DNA of 34,653 nt from assembly GCA_965262315.1 (NCBI GenBank), contig CBDHFJ010000026.1:1-34653 (forward strand), read 5' to 3'. The notes beneath the pieces were generated by a model. That model was not told the origin of the DNA and did no database searches. It saw nothing but the letters and a program-made list of their open reading frames with translations. Below are positions 30,641 to 34,653 of this stretch, in pieces. A program made the position numbers and the translations under genes. The stretch comes from JBCCFK01 sp965262315. Lineage in GTDB: Bacteria > Actinomycetota > Acidimicrobiia > Acidimicrobiales > UBA8592. How positions within the stretch are numbered: the first letter of the stretch is position 1; every line of letters starts with the position of its first letter.

Positions 30641-31825
30641 GTGACTCGACGGCCCAGGTCCCCCTGGCTCTTCGCCGCGCTGTCGGCAACGTTGTCGATG
30701 GGCTACGGCGTGTTGTTCACCGTGGTCGGTGACTTCCGCGACGAGTACGGGATCAGCGAGACGGCCATCGGGTTCGTCATCGGCGTCGGGTTCCTGTCGG
30801 CGTTCGTGGCGCAGGTGTTCATCGCCCCCTTCGGTGACCGTGGTCATGCGCGGCGGCTGGTGGTGCTCGGCGCGGTGGCCAACATGGTCGGGCTGCTCTT
30901 CATGGGCTTCGGCGAGTCGCTCGAGCTGATCCTGTTCGGCCGCATCGTCTCGGGTGTGGGGATTGGGACGGCCGTGCCCGCCGTCCGCCGGATCGTGATC
31001 CTCTCGGATCCCGACAATCTGGGTCGCAACCTGGGGAGACTGCTGTCGGCGGGGGTTGGTGGCTTCGCCCTCGGCCCGGCGGTGTCCGCGGTCCTCGTCG
31101 GGCCGGCCGGGCTTGCCGCCCCCTTCGTGGTCGTGGCTTGCCTGAACGTGCTGTTCCTGCTGCCGGTCGTCACGTTCCCCGTCGCCGAGTCCGAGGGCGC
31201 ATCGCGTCACGGGCTCGCCCTGGATCTGCTTCGCCACCGGCTCCTCCTCGGGGCGCTGGTGCTGGGATCGGCGTCGTTCATGATGATCGGCACGTTCGAC
31301 GCGCTCTGGGATGTCGTGCACGAGGACCTCGACACGCCGACGTGGATGGCGAACCTGGGCATCACCTTGTTCGCAGTCCCACTGGTGGTCTTTGGTCCGG
31401 TCGCCGGCAGGTGGGCGCAGACCTACGGGCCCTTCAAGCTCGCGGCCACCGGCCTGGTGCTCGCCGCCGGGTTCATGTTCTCCTACGGCCAGTTGCCGTC
31501 GGGCGAGTGGATCTTCGCGGTGTCGCTCGCCCATGCGATGACCGATGGGCTCACCTTCGCTGCGCCGGGGGTTGCGATCGCCATGGTGGTCGACGCCGAC
31601 CGGCAGGCAGCAGCCCAGGGATTGATGGGGGCCGCCCAGTCGATCGTCGCGGGGGTGACCGCCATCGCCATGGGCACGCTCTACGACTCGTCCGGCCGAG
31701 CGGCCGCCTACACCGTCAGCGCGATCTCGATGGTTGTCTTCATCTGCATCGGCATGGGTCTCGCCGCGTCGTTCTGGACGTCGAACCGCCACCGGGCCCA
31801 GGTGTCACCCGAGCCCGCAGCCTGA
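30641..31825 (+). CDS. MFS transporter (drug/metabolite efflux type)
   Basis: A 394-aa major-facilitator protein with about a dozen hydrophobic segments. APFGDRGHARR (motif A between helices 2 and 3) marks the family, followed by FGRIVSGVGIGTAVPAVRR in helix 4/5. It acts in the cytoplasmic membrane; direction and cargo are unknown. GTG 30641 is chosen on its -10 and because MTRRPRSPWLFAAL begins helix 1 properly. Its stop (31823-31825) is the first thing duplicated by the 84-bp repeat that follows. It is related in sequence to the MFS protein at 33003 on the other side of the transposase gene. Confidence 0.9.
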   Translation: MTRRPRSPWLFAALSATLSMGYGVLFTVVGDFRDEYGISETAIGFVIGVGFLSAFVAQVFIAPFGDRGHARRLVVLGAVANMVGLLFMGFGESLELILFGRIVSGVGIGTAVPAVRRIVILSDPDNLGRNLGRLLSAGVGGFALGPAVSAVLVGPAGLAAPFVVVACLNVLFLLPVVTFPVAESEGASRHGLALDLLRHRLLLGALVLGSASFMMIGTFDALWDVVHEDLDTPTWMANLGITLFAVPLVVFGPVAGRWAQTYGPFKLAATGLVLAAGFMFSYGQLPSGEWIFAVSLAHAMTDGLTFAAPGVAIAMVVDADRQAAAQGLMGAAQSIVAGVTAIAMGTLYDSSGRAAAYTVSAISMVVFICIGMGLAASFWTSNRHRAQVSPEPAA

Positions 31826-31842
31826 AGGGTTCAGCAGCCCGG

Positions 31843-31875
31843 CGTACCACCCAGTGCCTGGCACCGCCTGGTACG
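31843..31875 (+). repeat. GTGCCTGGCAC dyad element C1 (CGTACCA arms)
   Basis: CGTACCA and TGGTACG ends flank the core (31854-31864) at four bases on each side. Confidence 0.9.
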
Positions 31876-31926
31876 GCGGGTTCAGAGGCTGAGCCCGTGG
31901 ATCTCCTGAAGGGTTCAGCAGCCCGG

Positions 31927-31959
31927 CGTACCACCCAGTGCCTGGCACCGCCTGGTACG
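31927..31959 (+). repeat. GTGCCTGGCAC dyad element C2 (CGTACCA arms)
   Basis: It is identical to C1, 84 bp on, and ends seven bases before the transposase stop codon. Confidence 0.9.
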
Positions 31960-31965
31960 GCGGGT

Positions 31966-32853
31966 TCAGAGGCTGAGCCCGTGGATCTCCAGCTTGGTGA
32001 GGAGCTGCGGATCGTTCAGCGCCGTCTTGGCGCGGCGTCGCGCCGCGGACACTCCGTTCGAGGACGTGAAACCGTATCGAGCAGCGACCGCCCGTCGGGT
32101 CAGGCTCGTCAGATCGCTGACCAGACTCACCGCTACCGTGCGGGGGAGACAACCGTTCGGCGCCGGTCGCAGCAGGAACTGCTCGTTCACACCGAAGGCA
32201 TTCGCCACGACTTGCTCGATCCCAGCGACGACGTCCACCTCGCCGGCCACGGTGAAGTCAGACCACATCTCCCAAAGGTCGTCGGCGGAGTCCGGCTCTT
32301 CGGGCCACTCGGCAGGTGTGCTCTGCGCGTAACGCTCGGTGAGTTCCCGGTACTCATCGGGTGAGCGCGACCCTCTGACCTTTCCCGTCGCCAGCCATGG
32401 GTAGGGGCGCGCCCGTTCGATGATCGCTGGATAGCTCGACCAGGGCCAGGAGTCGGGGCGTTGTACGAAGCCGTCGGTCACTGGGTTGAGGTGGATGTAG
32501 ATCGGTACCCACGCGAGATATCTCTCGTCCTCGATCAGTCGCGAGGTATATCGGCTCCGGAAGAACGCGCCAACGCGGCCATACCTGCGGTTGAAGTACT
32601 TCGCGTAGCGGGTTCCGAGCCAGTGCATGGCTCTCGACAGTTCGGCTTGGCGCGATCGGACCAGCAGATGGAAGTGGTTGCCCATCAACACGAATGCGTG
32701 CACCTCGAGGCCGAACCGTCTGTCCAGCGACGACAGAAGATCGAAGAAGAACAGCCGGTCGTCCGTACAGGTGAACATGTTGAGCTTCGCAGCTCGCTGA
32801 TTCATCACGTGGTGCCACGCACCGGGGTAGTCACGTCGTTCCGCTCGTCCCAT
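31966..32853 (-). mobile_element. IS200-like / REP-associated tyrosine transposase (RAYT)
   Basis: A 295-aa Y1-type HUH transposase. It starts RRDYPGAWHHVMNQ, as RAYTs do, then has CTDDRLFFFDLL. His60-x-His62 in LMGNHFHLLV is the HUH metal site, and TRYAKYFNRRYGRVGAFF contains the candidate nucleophile Tyr83 or Tyr86. FRSRY and YIHLNPV follow. The C-terminal 90 residues (GIEQVVANAFGV, then RTVAVSLVSDLTSLTRRAVAARYGF) resemble DnaA domain IV, a DNA-binding unit. It stands alone with no left/right IS ends. Instead, GTGCCTGGCAC dyad elements lie immediately on both sides (31843-31959 and 32890-32973), the usual arrangement for a RAYT and its REP elements. A -10-like TACATA lies 13 bases before its ATG. 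Confidence 0.9.
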
Positions 32854-32859
32854 GGACCG

Positions 32860-32879
32860 AGACCCTATGTAGGGGGTCT
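32860..32879. promoter_or_regulatory. inverted repeat and -10 in front of the transposase gene
   Basis: AGACCC and GGGTCT arms (32860-32865, 32874-32879) enclose TATGTA, whose minus-strand reading TACATA is a good -10 for the transposase gene. This could be an operator or a simple promoter. Confidence 0.4.
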
Positions 32880-32889
32880 GACAACGAGC

Positions 32890-32924
32890 GTGTACCTACC
32901 CGTGCCTGGCACCGGGTGGTACAC
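32890..32924 (+). repeat. GTGCCTGGCAC dyad element D1 (GTGTACC arms)
   Basis: The ends GTGTACC and GGTACAC and the 5+5 spacing are as in B1-B3, with different inner spacers (TACCC and CGGGT). It lies 37 bases upstream of the transposase start. Confidence 0.92.
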
Positions 32925-32936
32925 CGCTGCAATGTC

Positions 32937-32973
32937 GCCGTACCTTCGGGTGCCAGGCACGGGTTGGTACGGC
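32937..32973 (-). repeat. inverted dyad element D2 (GCCGTACC arms)
   Basis: GCCGTACC and GGTACGGC arms are five bases from GTGCCAGGCAC (32950-32960), which is the core on the opposite strand. D1 and D2 together form an inverted pair 12 bases apart, the form called BIME in enterobacteria. Confidence 0.9.
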
Positions 32974-33002
32974 GAGGCCATCGGGCACGCCGAACCGAGC
33001 GG

Positions 33003-34214
33003 TCAGACGTCCGGTGAGGGGTGCGTGTCCACAGGGGTCCAGTCGAGCGCTCCGGCAGCGGGGTTCACGGGTTCGGTCCCGCGGATGCGGAGATGGCCGA
33101 GAGCGAGGAAGACAAGGGACGCACCGCTGACCGCGATCCAGGTGGGGCGAGCGCCGCCGGCGTCGTAGAGCGCCGCAGCCGGCAGCGCGGCCACCCCGGC
33201 ACCGAGGACTTCGGCCGCGCCCATGAGCCCAAGCGCGCCGGCTTGTCGTTCTTCCGGTACAGCGCGCGACACCGCCACTTGTCCGGCGGTGAAGCCGTAG
33301 CCATCGGCCACCCCGATCACGACCATGATCGCCACGAGCCACCAGATCCCGGGGAGGAAGCCGTAGGTGACGGTCAGGGCCGCGGAGACGGCCATCCCGA
33401 CGATCGCGATCGGGGCGCCCCCGATCCGGTCCGAGAGGCGGCCGGCGTGAGGGCTGACCGCAGCCACCGGGATCCCGAAGATCGTGAAGGCGATCCCCGC
33501 CTCGAGCGCACCGCCGCCACGGTCCTGGAACATCACCGGAATGACCGACTCGAACGCGCCGATGAGGAAGAAGTAGCCGAAGATCAGCACGAGTGCGCCC
33601 TGGAGACGGCGGAATCGCAGCAGCTCCAACGGGTTGCGGGTTCGCTCGGTCCGGCGCCCCTCGTCCTGGGGCAGGCGCATCACGAACGGCGTGAACAACA
33701 GCATCCCGATGGCGAAGGCCCAGAACGGCGCACGAACACCACCGACTTCGACCAGCGCTGCCGCTACGACCGGCCCCAGGGTGAAGCCGAGGACCTCACC
33801 GACCACCAGGCGCCCGAGGTTCTCGCCCGCCTTGTCGGGATCGAGCACGGTGGCCGCCCGACGAATGCCGGGGAGGAGCAGCCCGCCGGCGAATCCCAAC
33901 GCCGCCCGGGCGAGCACCCAGATCACGACGGCGTCGGCGATGGCCATGACCAGCAGCGCTGCGGCGCTGAGCAGGATGCCGGCGATGGCCATGCGTCGGC
34001 CATGTCCACGGTCGGCGAGAGGAGCGAGGGCGATCTGAGCCACGAACGAGGCGAGAAAGCCGGCGCTGACGATGATGCCGATCTCGGTGTTGTCGACCCC
34101 GAGCTCGTCGCGCAGCTCGCCGAGGACGGCGATGATCCCCCCGATGGCAGCGGACGTGACTGCGAAGACGACCTGGTACGGGAACAGGCCAGGCGATCGC
34201 TCTCGACGGGTCAC
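33003..34214 (-). CDS. MFS transporter (drug/metabolite efflux type)
   Basis: A 403-aa major-facilitator protein with about a dozen hydrophobic segments. FAVTSAAIGGIIAVLGELRDELGVDNTEIGII leads to APLADRGHGRR (motif A), then RAALGFAGGLLLPGIRR. Many stretches match the MFS at 30641 position for position, so the two are paralogues. The C-terminal 25 residues after GHLRIRG are polar. GTG 34214 overlaps the upstream glyoxalase stop as GTGA, so the two are coupled. A longer reading upstream would be Arg/Pro-rich and is not real. Efflux of a reactive or toxic compound would fit the glyoxalase partner, an inference. Confidence 0.9.
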   Translation of the reverse strand: MTRRERSPGLFPYQVVFAVTSAAIGGIIAVLGELRDELGVDNTEIGIIVSAGFLASFVAQIALAPLADRGHGRRMAIAGILLSAAALLVMAIADAVVIWVLARAALGFAGGLLLPGIRRAATVLDPDKAGENLGRLVVGEVLGFTLGPVVAAALVEVGGVRAPFWAFAIGMLLFTPFVMRLPQDEGRRTERTRNPLELLRFRRLQGALVLIFGYFFLIGAFESVIPVMFQDRGGGALEAGIAFTIFGIPVAAVSPHAGRLSDRIGGAPIAIVGMAVSAALTVTYGFLPGIWWLVAIMVVIGVADGYGFTAGQVAVSRAVPEERQAGALGLMGAAEVLGAGVAALPAAALYDAGGARPTWIAVSGASLVFLALGHLRIRGTEPVNPAAGALDWTPVDTHPSPDV

Positions 34215-34653
34215 TCCGGCGGCCCGTCGGCCAGATGGTCGATCGATGCGAGGGTGGTGCCGACCGACATCAACTCGATGATGGTCCCGAACGGGTCGCG
34301 GCAGTAGACGGCAGCGGCGCCGGTGCCGTCGAGGTCGACGGGGTCGCCCATCCGGGAGCCGCCGAGCGCGACCACGCGGTCCAGGGCGGCGCGCACGTCG
34401 TCGACCTCCAGCGCCAGATGGCGCAGGCCGCGCTCGTGCGCCCCACGGCCTGCGGGGTCGTCGCCCTCTTGGTCGGGTGCCAGGTACTGCCACAGCTCGA
34501 GGTACGAGCCCGAGCCGCGCAGCATCACCCCGTCGGCGGACGAGCCCTGCAGGCCCACGGCCTGGTCCTCGGTCGGTGCCGGGGCTCGCCAGTGGTCGCG
34601 TTCGATGACCTCCATGTCCAGCAGCTCGCTGTAGAAGGCGATCGCGGCGTCGA
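34211..34653 (-). CDS. VOC/glyoxalase-family protein, 5' end beyond the window
   Basis: One vicinal-oxygen-chelate domain, open to the window edge. AAIAFYSELLDMEVIERD is the first half, followed by ELWQYLAPD, RHLALEVDDVRAALDRVVALGG and YCRDPFGTIIELM, where the late Glu is a metal ligand in family members. It is too incomplete at the N-terminus to judge the second metal site. The family includes glyoxalases, ring-cleavage dioxygenases and resistance proteins. Its stop overlaps the MFS start. Confidence 0.8.
   Translation of the reverse strand, partial: DAAIAFYSELLDMEVIERDHWRAPAPTEDQAVGLQGSSADGVMLRGSGSYLELWQYLAPDQEGDDPAGRGAHERGLRHLALEVDDVRAALDRVVALGGSRMGDPVDLDGTGAAAVYCRDPFGTIIELMSVGTTLASIDHLADGPPE

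Larger units (their letters stand above)
31822..31989. repeat. two 84-bp direct repeats after the MFS gene, each with a dyad element
   Basis: 31822-31905 and 31906-31989 match almost throughout. Each carries CTGAAGGGTTCAGCAGCCC, then a GTGCCTGGCAC element, then GGGTTCAGAGGCTGAGCCC and GTGGATCTCC. The second copy includes the last eight codons of the transposase gene and its stop, so the first is a partial duplicate of the gene's 3' end. Confidence 0.92.

Noticed and set aside
31822..32973. A complete insertion sequence with defined ends
   Set aside because: The dyads on either side differ in arms and orientation, and no target duplication or matching subterminal hairpins of an IS200/IS605 type could be found. 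A domesticated RAYT with REP elements fits better.

Overview
The window is high-GC DNA (strong G/C third-position bias, frequent GTG starts) with the gene content of a free-living, aerobic, heterotrophic actinobacterium. Three luciferase-like F420-type oxidoreductases, three crotonase-family proteins, a P450, a Rieske oxygenase, a thiolase, SDRs and several starts that look leaderless together suggest an Acidimicrobiia-type (Ilumatobacter-like) genome. That placement is an inference from gene content; there is no rRNA or other marker gene here. I see no tRNA, rRNA, CRISPR array, prophage or plasmid gene.

Layout. 44-1875 (-) is a broken gene for a membrane-anchored, zinc-ribbon, Asp-box-repeat protein, divergent from a frameshifted surE (1991-2762). 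Then come an SDR and an F420-type oxidoreductase (2831-4714), followed by a 470-bp repeat cluster (4761-5225). 5243-8433 (-) is a tight four-gene operon: LLM oxidoreductase, sulfurtransferase, epoxide hydrolase, SnoaL-like protein. It faces a TetR / Rieske oxygenase / ThuA-like run (8529-11784). 11840-12047 is an array of four palindromes between convergent genes. 12069-16491 (-) holds a thioesterase, a GH3 glycosidase, a metallophosphoesterase and an SDR. 16528-19780 (+) is thiolase, LLM oxidoreductase, alpha/beta hydrolase. 19770-21159 is a divergent hydrolase/TetR pair with two clear operators. 21209-25064 (+) is a class II aldolase, CitE-like lyase, MaoC hydratase and sulfatase. 25091-28314 carries three crotonases and a GNAT, 28311-29507 a P450, and 29581-31825 a tandem GNAT and an MFS transporter. 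The right end has an IS200-like/RAYT transposase gene (31966-32853), a second related MFS transporter (33003-34214) and a partial glyoxalase.

The most interesting structure is a likely REP/RAYT system. A single-domain HUH/Y1 transposase with a DnaA-domain-IV-like C-terminus is bracketed by palindromic elements with the invariant centre GTGCCTGGCAC. Nine copies lie in four intergenic clusters (23346-23438, 25920-26099, 31843-31959, 32890-32973). Each has the core exactly centred between outer arms that differ from cluster to cluster yet stay complementary. Two further palindrome families (4761-5225 and 11840-12047) are unrelated in sequence, but the second also keeps its pairing while its arms change.

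A caution on sequence quality: at least four genes (44-1875, surE, GH3, CitE) are broken by single-base shifts, several at G/C runs. This looks more like consensus error than decay and creates false fusions, such as GH3 read into the thioesterase.
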